DNA from: Vicugna pacos
Lineage: Eukaryota > Chordata > Mammalia > Artiodactyla > Camelidae
DNA: 64,000 bases
Reading direction: 5' to 3'
NCBI RefSeq assembly: GCF_048564905.1
Contig: NC_132999.1
Span: 59,769,701 to 59,833,700 of the forward strand
Under the pieces are notes generated by a model. It did not search any database and was not told where the DNA came from. It saw nothing but the letters and a program-made list of their open reading frames with translations. Position 1 is the stretch's first letter. Each line of letters begins with the position of its first letter. Below are positions 1-9,789 of this stretch, in pieces. Both the position numbers and the translations under genes were made by a program.

Positions 1-849
1 ACTCAGCAAGTGCTCAGAATGGTTCATCATGTACAAATCTGAGCATGAGGATGACACACCGTCCCCCCAGCTATTTTCTGAGATTCAATTCAATTCATGA
101 ATTCATTTAGCAGAGTTTGAGGTGTTCGTGGTGCCAGCAGTTCACAGCTCAGTGCTTCTCTTTTTCACGAGAAGCTTGGTTGGCGTCCCTCAAAACGCAC
201 AGTCCCCAACCACCGAGATCAGATCTCCAAGGGAGGGACTCGTGGCTAAGGGTTTGGGCCTCGTGCCAGAGTTTGCATCCTTCCTCCACCCCACACGACT
301 GTGGTTCTGTCTCTCAGCCTTGAGCCAGTCCTCCGGTCTCTTGAGACCCCGATTTTCGCTCTCTTGTGGTGGAGGTGGGATACACAGAGGTGAAAGGACT
401 CACGGAGTCCCAAGCGCAACATCCACTCTCAGCCGTCAGCCTGTCTGCTGGCTCCATCCATCTCTAACTGCAGCCCACGGGGCACCATCTCTCTCTCAAA
501 ATTAATTCCTGCTCCAATTTGAATCCCTCCTGGGAAATGTTGAGCAGGTGCCCTGCAAATGGATGGATCCCGGGAAGGAAGGCAAATTGGAACATGCAGA
601 AAGCAGGGCAGGAAGCTGGGAAGACCAAGGGAGGTCACCCAAGGAGGGTGCGGGTCCTTGTGTCCCATTTCTCAGGTTCTGCTCTTGAGTCCAGAGTCAA
701 ATCCCCCACCCTCCTCGCAGCCCACCCTTGCCCAGCCATCACCCTTATCTGTTCCTTCCCCTTCCTAGCTTTTTCCACCTGTGCTTCCCTTTTCTCCAAG
801 TGCACCTCCAAAGGCGGCCTCGGGCTGAAACCAGCCACCGTCTCAGGTA
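1..849. other. Unique sequence, no gene recognised
   Basis: No repeat family, splice-flanked exon or RNA gene is recognisable here. Open frames of up to about 170 codons occur on both strands, but their translations are rich in Pro, Ser and Arg without domain-like patterning, as expected from GC-rich non-coding DNA. A diverged repeat could be missed by eye. Confidence 0.6.
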
Positions 850-1065
850 ACAATGACGACAACAGTAAGCATAACAGCTCCCACCCCAAGCCCCCCGGTG
901 ATGAGCAGGCTCCGTCCCAGGTGCTTTACACGATCATCCTGGTTCACTTTCATAGCCCCCTAGGCGGTGAGTGTGAGTTTATCACCAGTTTACAGAGGAG
1001 GAGACCGAGGCCCAGATGGGAGTGGAGACTTTGAGGCAGAGCTGGGATTCGCACCCAGGCCCACC
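850..1065 (-). mobile_element. MIR SINE, antisense
   Basis: The order of blocks is that of a reverse-complemented MIR: a block ending CCAGGTGCTTTACACGATC, then a diverged 'fraction of cells' core with AGAGGAGGAGACCGAGGC, and finally GGCAGAGCTGGGATTCGCAC. The latter two match the usual antisense MIR words for 'gaggaaactgaggc' and 'agctgggattcgaaccc'. Ancient, diverged copy. Confidence 0.75.
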
Positions 1066-2029
1066 TGGCCCCAGAGCTGGCCCCTCACCACCTCGGTGGG
1101 CGCTTTTCTTGGTGCCTCCAACTCTCGCCTCCTCCCCAGTCTAGGTGATGAGTCTTTCCCATCTTCCCTCCCCCGCAACCCCCTTCCCCCTCCCCATTCC
1201 AGGCCCAGGGTCTCGGCTTCTCCTGGGAGAAGGGCCATGACTGCCCCGTCATCGAGCTTCCTCACTCTCCCCATTCAATCACCGCTCAGCAGAATCGGGC
1301 CCTGGGGGAGTGGAAGCCAGCTTTCCCAGGGGCTGCAAGCCCAGACCCTGATCAGTGCCACAGAGCTGGGCCACCCAGGACAGATGGTTCCATCTCTGAG
1401 CCGTAGTTGCCCCATCTACACAGGGAGACAAACTCACACCCCAGCAACACCTGGTCCGTGGAAAGGTCATCTGTTTCTATTTCAGTGAAATTGCTGTGTG
1501 TGCTGGTGGTGGCCTTGCCCTGCCCTGAGGAGCCAATGGAAGGCTAGAAATGGAGGTTGGAAGGCAGAGGGCTCACTTCCTCTTTTGCAGGGGCAGGGGA
1601 CAGGTGGGGCTTGGCACTTAGATGGATGGCTCTCAGACAGAAGGCAACAGCCAGCTCGCTGTGATGAAGCCATCTCCACCAGGCGCTTTGGGCCATCTCC
1701 TCCTGCTCAGAGCATCCACCCGAGGGCCACCACCAGCCTCAATATGCAAGGGCAGCTCATCCAGCGCTGCCAAGGATGCTCTGCCTGCCCAAGCTGCCTG
1801 GGTTCAGCCTCCTCTTTGCACAGATGAGGCCAAGAGAGGCCCAGAGACTCCCTCGGTCTTCTCTAGCTCACACAGCAAGTGTTGCCCAAGCTGGAATCGT
1901 TAGCCTTGTGCCAAACGCACCGCTGCAAAGCTGACCTCTGCCATCCACAGCCCTGGGTGGAGGGTGCTGAGCGTGGCCAGTGTGGGCAGAAGAGGGATCT
2001 TTGTGGAATAACTGTTTTTTTCAGCAATA
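1066..2029. other. Mostly unique sequence with a weak antisense MIR tail
   Basis: No gene is recognised. A short antisense MIR-like tail lies at about 1815-1900 (GATGAGGCCAAGAGAGGCCC followed by CACACAGCAAGTG). The rest is GC-rich, including a pyrimidine-rich stretch near 1130-1200, with chance frames only. Confidence 0.5.
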
Positions 2030-2430
2030 CATTTTGTAATACATGTATGCAATTTTTTAAGAGTCAAGCAGCGTGAAAGAGTACAGACAGTGAAAAGTAA
2101 GACCCCCTCAACCGTACCCTGCTTCCTGGATTCCTCCTTTTTTTTTTAATGGCGAACTGTCTATAGACATACAATTTACCATTTCAACCATTTTTAAGTG
2201 TACATTTCAGTGGCATTAAGTGCATTCACATTGTTGTGGAGCCATGACCACCATCCATCTCCAGAACTTTTTCATCTTCCCAAACTGAAACTCTGTCCCC
2301 ACTGAACACTAATTCCCCATGCCCCCTCCCCCCAGGCCCCAGAACCCAGCACTCTACTTTGTCTCCATGGATTTGATTCCTCTAGGAGCCTCAGATAAGC
2401 GGGATCATACAGTCTTTGTCCTTTGGTGAC
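2030..2430 (-). mobile_element. L1 3' UTR fragment (L1MB/L1MC type), antisense
   Basis: A T-rich start near 2140 leads into the antisense words TACCATTTCAACCATTTTTA, GTGGCATTAAGTGCATTCAC and CATCTCCAGAACTTTTTCAT, which are standard for the 3' UTR of old mammalian L1 elements. It ends around the block CATACAGTCTTTGTCCTTTG. The left part (2030-2135) is A/T-rich and may be another diverged piece of the same element. Confidence 0.85.
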
Positions 2431-2599
2431 TCTGTCTCGCCTCTTAGGCACCCGCTCTCCTGAGCTCCTTGTGTCTCCATCCTCAGTCCATCAGCACAAG
2501 GTCTTGGGGACAATTACCCCAACCCACACCTTAGCCCTGCCTCTCTCCTTCTCGGACTTCACTTGGATGCTGTGTGAGGCACCATTTCTCCATTCAGCC

Positions 2600-2785
2600 C
2601 CTTATTAATGGCCATGGTGTGGTTTCCCGTCCCTCTGCTCTTTGGAGACACGATGAATCCTTCTGTAGGGTGCATTTCTTGGACTAGAATTGCTGGATCA
2701 AAGGATTTGTGCATTTTTAATCCTGAAGGATGCCTCTAATCACCCTCCAAAGAGGTGGCTTCCCCATGGCGGATGCCGCTTTGAG
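2600..2785 (-). mobile_element. L1 fragment, antisense
   Basis: Contains GACTAGAATTGCTGGATCAA and TCACCCTCCAAAGAGG, matching the antisense L1 words for 'ggaattgctgggtcat' and 'gctctccaaagtgg' near the end of L1 ORF2. It probably belongs to the same or a related insertion as the 3' UTR piece at 2030-2430, separated by about 170 bp of unclassified DNA. Confidence 0.7.
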
Positions 2786-3409
2786 GGCAGGTTGGTGCCA
2801 CCTTTCGGGGTGGGGGACGACGGCTAAGGGATGGAGACAGACTCAGCTTCTCCCCAGACTCCTGCACCTTCTCCACAGCTCTGAGAGGAACGAGTGGTGA
2901 CTCCCCCTCCACTGTCCTTGCTGACACAGATGCCCCCGGGAGATCTGTGACTCTTGTCCCCAAGCCGGAAAACCAGGCTTAGGAGGAGGCTCAGCCCCTT
3001 CTCTAGTTAATCCCTGGGCTTCTCAGCCTCCACCACCCTTGGCCGACAGCGGAGCCACGTCCTCCCCCTGCCAGGGAGGCCTTGGCTGGGTTGCAGCCCC
3101 ATTTGTTCCTTGAGCACATTTGTCCAAAGGTATTTATCTTGGGCCTTCCTTTCCCCCAAATAAACTGAGAAAATTCACAGCCTGCCATTGTCTGGAGCAA
3201 GCGAGGAGGAGGGAGGCGTGGAGAGGCCACCAAGGCAATGTCAGGAGCAGCTGTGGGGTCAGGCCTGGTTGGGATGATCCCATGATGAGGCCCAGGGGCC
3301 GACAGGAAGGGACCCTGATCCATTCACTCTGCTCCCAGGAAAGTGTCCTCAGCAGAGCATGTGGGACCCTCGGGAGAGACCACAATCAATGAAATAAGAT
3401 TAGCAGCTG
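2786..3409. other. Unique sequence, no gene recognised
   Basis: No exon, RNA gene or repeat recognised. Frames of up to about 106 codons exist on both strands at the same place, which argues for base composition rather than coding. Confidence 0.55.
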
Positions 3410-3590
3410 CTGCTCATCAAACCCTCCCAGCCTACCCCCATCTGTAATCATACTGTCCCTCCCTCAAGCCACACCCTATGATCCCATTTTACAGAGGGGA
3501 AAACCAAGTCTAGCAAGGCTAACTGACCAGAATGACACAGTAGTTGGGCCAAGGGGACTGTTGTGAACTTCCCAGAGTGTGGGGCTTAGA
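3410..3590 (-). mobile_element. MIR SINE, antisense
   Basis: CCCATTTTACAGAGGGGAAA followed by AATGACACAGTAGTTGGGC are the antisense MIR core words ('ccattttacagatgaggaaa', 'cacacagctagtaagtggc'). Diverged. Confidence 0.75.
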
Positions 3591-3814
3591 TGCCCCAGTC
3601 CTCGTGGGGGAAGGATTAGGGGCAAGCTCCCTAGTGATAGTCAGGGGACAGTCAGGAGGACACAGGAGCCACTTACCTGCTCCTAGGCCTCTCTGACAGC
3701 CCACAAGACCAGTGGGCATCATGCCTGGCCCTCAGGCCACCCCCCATCCATATACTTCAGCCCCATAAGCCGCAGGCCCCAGGGGTCTGCCTAACTCCTC
3801 TTCCCAGGCCCTAA

Positions 3815-3985
3815 TCCTACAGTCTTACAGGATTCATTGCTGACAATAATTAGGTCTCATAAGGATAAAACTTAAGCAAGTCCAAAGCCTTTGGGGATGG
3901 TATTAGCGCACTAACTCTGTTTGTGGTTTAAATATTAATGTCAGAGTGTAATTACTACCCCTGCTGTCGAAGGCAGCGGTTTGGA
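3815..3985. promoter_or_regulatory. Candidate conserved non-coding element, AT-rich island
   Basis: An AT-rich island in GC-richer flanks. It contains GACAATAATTAGG (a SOX-like plus homeodomain TAATTA-type composite), TTTAAATATTAATGTC and GTGTAATTACTAC. There is no repeat family match and no open frame of note. The island resembles developmental enhancers in composition. Conservation was not testable, so this is an inference only. Confidence 0.35.
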
Positions 3986-4059
3986 AACAGTTTCAGCTCA
4001 GCAAATGGGATCCATCCATCCTGGATGTCAGTGTGCATCCGGGGGAGTTTAACATTCTG

Positions 4060-4240
4060 GAGCATTTAGAACTCAGGGCATTTAGAACAATAGTTACAAA
4101 TTGACAGCCTTGGAGCCACATCAGGTCTGTATACCTCTTTTAAAATGTTGGCATGCACCAGGTGTAAATAAAAAGAATAATCCAGATTTATAATTTCTCT
4201 TGAAACTTGGAGAAACGTGGCTGGCCTGGACCACAATCTC
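4060..4240. promoter_or_regulatory. AT-rich non-repetitive island, weak regulatory candidate
   Basis: The words TAAATAAAAAGAATAATCC and GATTTATAATTTCTCTTG sit in non-repetitive sequence with several homeodomain-like cores. It is weaker than the island at 3815. It could equally be a very old, unrecognised repeat. Confidence 0.2.
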
Positions 4241-5009
4241 ACAAGGTAACAGTGGGTTGGACTGAGTGACAGCAGTCCCCTGGAGACATGCATTCACCTC
4301 TGGTTAACCACAGTCCCCACCACTCCCTATTGTACCATGCCCATTTGCTTCACTTTGTCTGAGCCTTGCAGGCATTGAGTTTGCAGCTCCTGATTTAGAA
4401 TTTGGAAAGTTTAGGGATGAAGAAGGTTGGAATTGCAAAGCTAAGAATGAGGAGCCAGAAGCCCAGAAGGGGACTAGCTCTTGATCTAGGAGAAGGGGAT
4501 GCCTGAGTAAGGGGTACCTCTTACCTTCCCCTGTCCTGCCCACGTACAGACCTCTTTGGTGGGGAAGACCCAACCCTTCATGCTTTAGCTGACTCCAAAA
4601 GCACACTTGTTCCAGAAATTAAGCCACAGCACCAGAAGCTGCCATGAGCGGGGGTGGGGGAGTCTCAGGTCTTGCTAGACATTTTCACGGGTAATTCAGC
4701 TCCTGACTGGCCACCACCACCATCATCCCCAGCCCTCCCACCTCCAGCCTGGAGTGAGAGCCAGAGCCATGGCCCCTGGATGGGGCAGCTGCTAGGAGAC
4801 CTTGGACACGCCCTGAACGTCTGCCCATCTGGACAGACGCACCCCCTCGGCTCCATGCCCCTCCCTCCATCCAGGGCTGAGGCAGCTGAGTGAGGTAGCT
4901 CAGATCAGGTGGAGGGGGGTCACCTACTGCTCTCCTAATAAAAGGACCCTGTGGTGCCCAGCACAGTGAGCCATCTATAGTAGGGGCTTGAGTACAGGGA
5001 GAAGCGCCG
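4241..5009. other. Unique sequence, no gene recognised
   Basis: Nothing recognisable. The overlapping frames near 4654-4893 on both strands translate to Pro/Gly/Ser-rich low-information proteins and are taken as chance. Confidence 0.55.
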
Positions 5010-5215
5010 GAGATGGAGTGAGAAAACGAAGCAAACCCGCTTCTCTTACCAGCTGCCTGCGCTTGGGCAAGTTACATAACCTTTCTGAACCCATTTTCCT
5101 ATTCTGCAAATGAGACACATGATGCCAACTTCACAGGGATGATGGAAGGAATAAATTAAGCCCCAGGCCTAGCATACTCTGCACAGTCCAGATGCTCACT
5201 AAGTGCTGGACCAGA
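5010..5215 (+). mobile_element. MIR SINE, sense
   Basis: The sense MIR order is visible: CTTACCAGCTGCCTGCGC, GGCAAGTTACATAACCTTTC, TTTTCCTATTCTGCAAATGA, then AGATGCTCACTAAGTGCTGG. These are the tRNA-related, core and 3' words of MIR. Confidence 0.85.
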
Positions 5216-5720
5216 CCTGTTGAAATGAATTGAGAAGAACAGAGGTTTTGCATGAACCCAAGAGTCCCCGGGGAGGAGGGGGAGACGGCTGAGGATGCGG
5301 TGGGGGTGGGGGAGGCAGGAGTGAGAGGAGGGGCTACAGAGGGGCAGCGGGACAGGAGGCAGCCGCCCAGGGGCCCTGGGAGCAAGAGCTGTGCTGTGTT
5401 CCCCGTACCAGCCCGAAGGAATCAAGTTCACATCAAGACCCCTACTCATGCCGACCTGTGCCAGAGGGAGGATTTATTGTACAGGCTTAAAGGTGCCTCC
5501 GGGTGTCCAAGGGCAGGAGGTTTGGGGGTGGAGGCTGAGTGGTAGAATTCGTGGGGGCAGCCCCTGTATTCTCTCTGGTTCCCACCTTTCCTCCCCTCCC
5601 TGACATCCTGCCTGGGAAGGGAGGTGCCTGGCCGTCTCCAGGAGCCCCATTTTCCCCCTTGGAGTAACGCAGGAAGGGGGATAGGTTACACTCGTTCTAG
5701 CTCTGAGGGCCTCATTCCAT
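5216..5720. other. G-rich unique sequence
   Basis: The + strand from about 5260 to 5350 is purine- and G-rich (GTGGGGGTGGGGGAGGCAGG), with some G-quadruplex potential. No gene was recognised. Confidence 0.5.
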
Positions 5721-5724
5721 CTGG

Positions 5725-5935
5725 GTGTATATTGACCTGTCTCTCTTGGTCCCTTTTACTGTCCTTCATGGCTCTGTCTTTCTGTCTCTATGTCTGTCTG
5801 TCTTCGCTCCTGTCTGTCTTTTATCCTCTGTGTGTGTGTGTCTCTCTCTGCTGCCTGGACACTTTCTCCCAAATGTCACTCTGTCGCTCTCCTTCTCTGT
5901 TTCCTTCTGTCTGTCTGTCTGTCTGTCTCATGCCC
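5725..5935. repeat. Degenerate compound (CTGT)n / (TG)n / (TC)n microsatellite
   Basis: Several interrupted runs of CTGT occur near 5785-5815 and 5906-5928, with a TG run at 5829-5841 and TC-rich links. The 231-codon frame crossing it (5624-6319) is Ser/Leu/Cys-rich because of this repeat and is not considered a gene. Confidence 0.85.
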
Positions 5936-6865
5936 TCCTGGCACGCCATCGTCTTGCAGGACAAGGTCTTGCGTGCCTCTCTGCAGGTCCCCTCAGTTCT
6001 TCTCCTGCTCTCTGCAGACCAGCTCTCCCTTTGTCCCATGCAGAGGCTCAGACGTGGCCACCAAGGCCACACCACATCCAGTGCAAGTGTCTGCCCGTCA
6101 GAGACTGAGCATGACCACCTGGGGCCCAACTCCAAACCTCTGCAAGGGGGTTACTTGGGGCCCAGCCTGGGCCAATATCTACACCCCAGATCTGCCCCCC
6201 CAACCCTGGGTAGCTGGGTGGCATGTGACACAACGATGAGCTCTCAGGTGTCAGTGCATTTCTCAAATAGGGGCTGGGCTGGACCAATCCCAAGACACAT
6301 CTACTCCAAGGCCTTGTGAGGCTGTGGTTGGGGTCAGAGATAGCCCCTAATAGAGGGGTTAGCACTGGAAGTGACCCTGATACTTGGGGGTCAATGACCT
6401 TGACACTTAAGGGGTGCCCTAGAGCCAGCTGTCCAGCCACAACCACCAGAGCTGGATGGGAGGAGGCAGTCAGAGCTAGAAAGAGTGCAGCCTACCCTGC
6501 TCCCAGGTTACTCCAAGGGAGTAGACAGGACGTAAAATCCTGGGGGCTCCTGGAGACAGCCAGGCACCTCGCCGCCCAGGCAGGATATCAGAGAGGAGGG
6601 GAAGGTGCAGGAGGGGAGGACAGGGCACATTGTCTGGCATGTAGCCGGTGCTCAATGAATGTCTGCACAAATGAGTGGGTAAGAGGGGGCTAGAGCCACA
6701 GATTTTAACAGCAGGAAGAGAGAGAAAGCAAGTAACCAGGAGGCAGAGCTTCAGACAGCATGATCAGAAGAGAAAACTGGACAGGAGAGATGGCGGGGAG
6801 GCCGAGGGGCTGGTGGGGAAATGGTGAGGAGGAAAAGGTGGGAGGGGTCAGAGAGACGGGCAGGG
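5936..6865. other. Unique sequence with a short L2/MIR-like 3' tail
   Basis: No gene is recognised. Around 6625-6675 the words TGTCTGGCATGTAGCCGGTG and CTCAATGAATGTCTGC resemble the shared L2/MIR 3' end ('gtgcctggcacatagtaggtgctcaataaat'). The tract after 6700 is purine-rich. Confidence 0.45.
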
Positions 6866-6869
6866 AGAG

Positions 6870-7220
6870 ACTGTAATTCATTTCACTTCATCTCTGTTCA
6901 TTTTGGACAAATAGAGCAGAAACTGCAGACCAAGGAAGGAGGAAACAGGGCATGAAATTGTGTTGTGCCTTGTAATAGCTCTGCCAGCCGGCCGCCAGGG
7001 GCTCATACCCCACAGGGTTAGCAGCCCTGACCCGCCCAGGCGCTGTGGGGCGGGCAGCCCCGGCCCCGAACCGCCCGGTGGGACCCCGCGCAGAAGTGCT
7101 GCGTGACGGGTGGCCACGGCTGCCTGGTTCCTGCCTGAGAAGTTTCTCTCAAGTCCACCCACCTCCTGTGCCCTGAGGGGCCCCAGGATGCTCCAAGGCG
7201 CTGGGGAAGGGACCTCCATT
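6870..7220. promoter_or_regulatory. Candidate conserved non-coding module with a small CpG-rich core
   Basis: Non-repetitive. The left part (about 6870-6990) has AT-rich words such as CTGTAATTCATTTCACTTC and GTGTTGTGCCTTGTAATAGC. The right part (about 6985-7130) is GC-rich with roughly ten CpGs in 150 bp. It is too short for a CpG island and lies far from any recognised exon. It might be an enhancer or a lone, unrecognised first exon. A frame on the minus strand spans it but shows no known domain. Confidence 0.25.
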
Positions 7221-7814
7221 AGACATCAGAGAAAATCCCTGCGAGTTTAAGGGATACGGTAAATTAACACAACCTGGATTTGGATGATCAAAAGCATTTT
7301 GGAGGCAGCCATAGAGAAGACATTGGAAGCGTCTGGATGGAAGCAGGCTGCAGGAAGACTTCCTTTACCTCTGCAGGAGCCTGGTGGGATGGAGGGTGGA
7401 CATGGGGTTGGGCCAGTTCAGGGCTCCAGGGGGCAGAAAGATCTACAGACCTGGAGCCTGCTTCCTGCTCCCCTGCCTGGGCCAGCTTGTGGGGGCTGTG
7501 CCCGTGAGCAAAAGGTTCAAACACGAGGGCTAAGAATAGGAACAGGTTCCCTGCTGACAAATTCTGGGGTGCCCAGCTTCCTGAATGGGTCCTCCTCTGA
7601 GGCAGGACGGAGGGGTGGGATTGCGGGAGGGTCTCCAAGCATCCATCGGAAGACCCGGCTACCAGATCTGGGTCTGGACAAACGGCCAACTGAGTGCCCA
7701 GCTCCAGATTCTGCCTCCTCTGATCCCACTTATATCTCTCTGCAGGTTAACCTTTCAGCTCAACCCCAGTGCTCCCCTGCCTAGTGGGGAGGCATTAACA
7801 TCCACCTAAGGACT
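7221..7814. other. Unique sequence, no gene recognised
   Basis: Overlapping frames of 133 and 166 codons on opposite strands are mutually exclusive and domain-free. No repeat was recognised. Confidence 0.5.
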
Positions 7815-7930
7815 AACTGCCGCCATATACAGAACGCTTGTTAAATCCCGGCGCTGGGCCAAGCCTTTGATGTGTCTTTGCCCAAGGTGATATCAACTCT
7901 TCACAACGACCCACATAAAATCACTGAAAG
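7815..7930 (-). mobile_element. MIR SINE fragment, antisense
   Basis: CCGGCGCTGGGCCAAGCCTT followed by ATCAACTCTTCACAACGACC resembles antisense MIR ('gccaggcactgttctaagc...', 'aatcctcacaacaaccc'). Confidence 0.6.
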
Positions 7931-7959
7931 AACCCTGGCCATCTGCTCCAGAGTTTATG

Positions 7960-8222
7960 ATCTTTGCCTGGGCTGCTAGGTTGGGTAGTGGGTGCGTAAC
8001 TTGGTTCATGATAGTTAAATGGATTGAACTGTGGGTTGGGAGGGTGGGTGATGAGTTGATGGATTTGGGGTTGGGTAGATTGGTGGCTTGGATGAGTCGA
8101 TTAGTCTGGTGGATGGAGTGGTGTGTGGAGAGGTGGTTGACGATGGGCTGGGTGTTGCTTTGGTAGGTTGGATGGGTGGATTAGGGCTCAACAGTTGGGT
8201 GGTTAGATAGGATGGATGGCAA
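7960..8222. repeat. Degenerate G/T-rich (TGGA/TTGGG)n tract, almost C-free
   Basis: About 260 bp of decayed GGTTGGG, TGGATGG and GGTGGTT units with very few C residues on the + strand. It looks like an old tetranucleotide/pentanucleotide satellite. Many G-runs give G-quadruplex potential. The 69-codon frame inside is Trp/Gly/Val-rich for compositional reasons. Confidence 0.7.
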
Positions 8223-8370
8223 ACTCACTGACCCTAGAGCACAGCATGAATTTTCCGATCTCCAAATCTTGGCTTTGCCATTCTTCCCACGAAGAACTCC
8301 CTCCCTCCCCTTCTCCCCTCCTTTTATTCCTTCTTCCTTCAAGGCTTGGTCACCCGAGCAAAAAGCAAGT
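8223..8370. other. Pyrimidine-rich unique sequence
   Basis: C/T-rich around 8290-8340 and otherwise unremarkable. It may be the diverged upstream part of the L2 piece that follows. Confidence 0.4.
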
Positions 8371-8560
8371 TCATCTCCGCAGACAGCCTAGGATGCTCCC
8401 ATTGCTGCCACTCACCTTACACCTCACTGTCTGCTGTCTCTGGCCTCGGTTACTTCTACCTGCCAAATGAGACCAGAAGCTCTTTGAGGGCAAACACTGT
8501 GCCACGTCCATCTCAGTATGAGTGATAGTAACTCCACGGTGCCAGGTACACCGGGAGCTG
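8371..8560 (+). mobile_element. L2 LINE 3' fragment, sense
   Basis: GACCAGAAGCTCTTTGAGGG, then CAAACACTGTGCC, then a block ending GTGCCAGGTACACC. These match the L2 3' end ('actgtaagctccatgagggcagggactttgt... agtgcctggcaca'). Confidence 0.65.
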
Positions 8561-9120
8561 GAAGTGAATATCTGGCCAAGAGAAGGACATCCCAGAGGCT
8601 CCTAGCCAATGACTCTCAGCCATCTGCCTGACCTTCAGAGATCAATCCCTAAGACGCAGTAGTGCCCGCACTCTGGGGTCACAGACTGAAAACCACCCTG
8701 ATGGCTCATTGTAGACCCCTCCTCTGCAGGGCATCGTCAGCTGTGTGGCTCTGAGCCACAGAAAATGAGTTCTTGATGGTGTGAGGATACCCAGGCTGCA
8801 AAGATTGCACAGGTCAGCCCACAGCCCAGACATACTTGGGACAGAGACCAGCTGCCCCAGGGGACTGGTTCAAGAAGCTTCTAGCAGATGCTGAGGCCCC
8901 TGAACGAGGCGGAGGCTGGTGCAGGGAGGTGCAGCCAGAGTTCCTGGCGGCCCTTCGCAGGCTCAGCTGTCACCCTGTGGATCCCTTCTTCTCTCCCGGT
9001 GACTTTCAGGTGCGGTGCCCTCTCCAGGCAGCCAGCCTCTGTGCCCCTCCCGTTTGTTTACCGTCTGCTGGAAGCGGTGGGGGCAGGTGGAGGGGGAAGG
9101 CATTGGAAGGAGAACCAGCC
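8561..9120. other. Unique sequence, no gene recognised
   Basis: No recognisable repeat or exon. Frames near 8836-9153 on the + strand have no family resemblance. Confidence 0.5.
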
Positions 9121-9124
9121 TCCC

Positions 9125-9310
9125 CCTATCAAGGCAAATACTTTCTCTGCTAATTGGTATTTGCATGGCAAATCCCGGGTAAAGATGGGATCATTTGCAT
9201 GTTCTGGGGTAATGATATTTGATGTTGTCAACTTATTACAACCTTAATCGCCACTCAATTTCCTGCTTTTCAAGCTCCCAATCATGCTGCCACCCAAAAT
9301 AACCACCTTT
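9125..9310. promoter_or_regulatory. Candidate enhancer with two perfect octamer (POU) motifs
   Basis: Two perfect ATTTGCAT octamers lie on the same strand at 9159-9166 and 9193-9200, 34 bp apart. Around them are CTAATTGG (9150-9157), TGGCAAAT, TAATGATATTTGATG and CCTTAATCGCC. The segment is AT-rich in GC-rich flanks, matches no repeat, and ends just before a polypyrimidine tract. It resembles a conserved non-coding enhancer. Conservation is unknown. Confidence 0.4.
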
Positions 9311-9402
9311 TTGAGACTCCAGCAGGACCCCACTGGGAGGGAGCCATGTGGGGATCCCCTAGCTGAGGGGGGCTGAGTGACATTCTGACCCAGCGATGGA
9401 GC

Positions 9403-9506
9403 CCCTCCTCCTCCCTCCCCTCCCCCTCTTTCTCCTCCCTCCTTCCTCTTCTTTCCCCTTCTTCTCTTCTTCCTCCCCTTCCTCCTTTCCTCCTCTCCTT
9501 GCTGCC
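9403..9506. repeat. Polypyrimidine tract of about 100 bp
   Basis: Almost uninterrupted C/T on the + strand (purine-only on the other). It consists of irregular CTCC, TTCC and TTCTTC units and is capable of triplex (H-DNA) formation in principle. The Arg/Lys/Glu/Gly-rich minus-strand frame over it is an artefact of composition. Confidence 0.85.
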
Positions 9507-9789
9507 CTCTCCTGCCCAAGGGCAGCCCAGCTCAGGGAGCCCTCATGTTGCTAAATCCACTGGTTCCCCATGGGTTGTGGGAAGCCAGACAAAGGACCAG
9601 GTCGCCATTGTAGAGACAGGAATAGAAGCTGCCTTGCAATGGAGCGAGTGTCTAATTAGATTGTTTCCAGGAACAAGGGAAAGCTCATCTCCAAGGCTGC
9701 ACTAGGACCCTTCTCAGCCCCATTACCATAAAAGAATTATTTTAAAAGAATAACAAAGAATAACTTCTGTTTAGCAAGTTCCGCTTGTG
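9507..9789. other. Unique sequence
   Basis: No gene is recognised. AT-rich near 9725-9770 (ATTATTTTAAAAGAATAAC). Words such as TCTAATTAGATTGTTTCCAG near 9651 are enhancer-like but isolated. Confidence 0.45.

Noticed and set aside
5624-6319. 231-codon open frame, + strand
   Set aside because: Its Ser/Leu/Cys-rich translation comes from the CTGT/TG/TC microsatellite. No domain or exon-like boundaries.
6985-7130. Possible CpG island
   Set aside because: Only about 150 bp, below the usual length criterion, and with no recognised exon. Kept only as part of a weak regulatory candidate.
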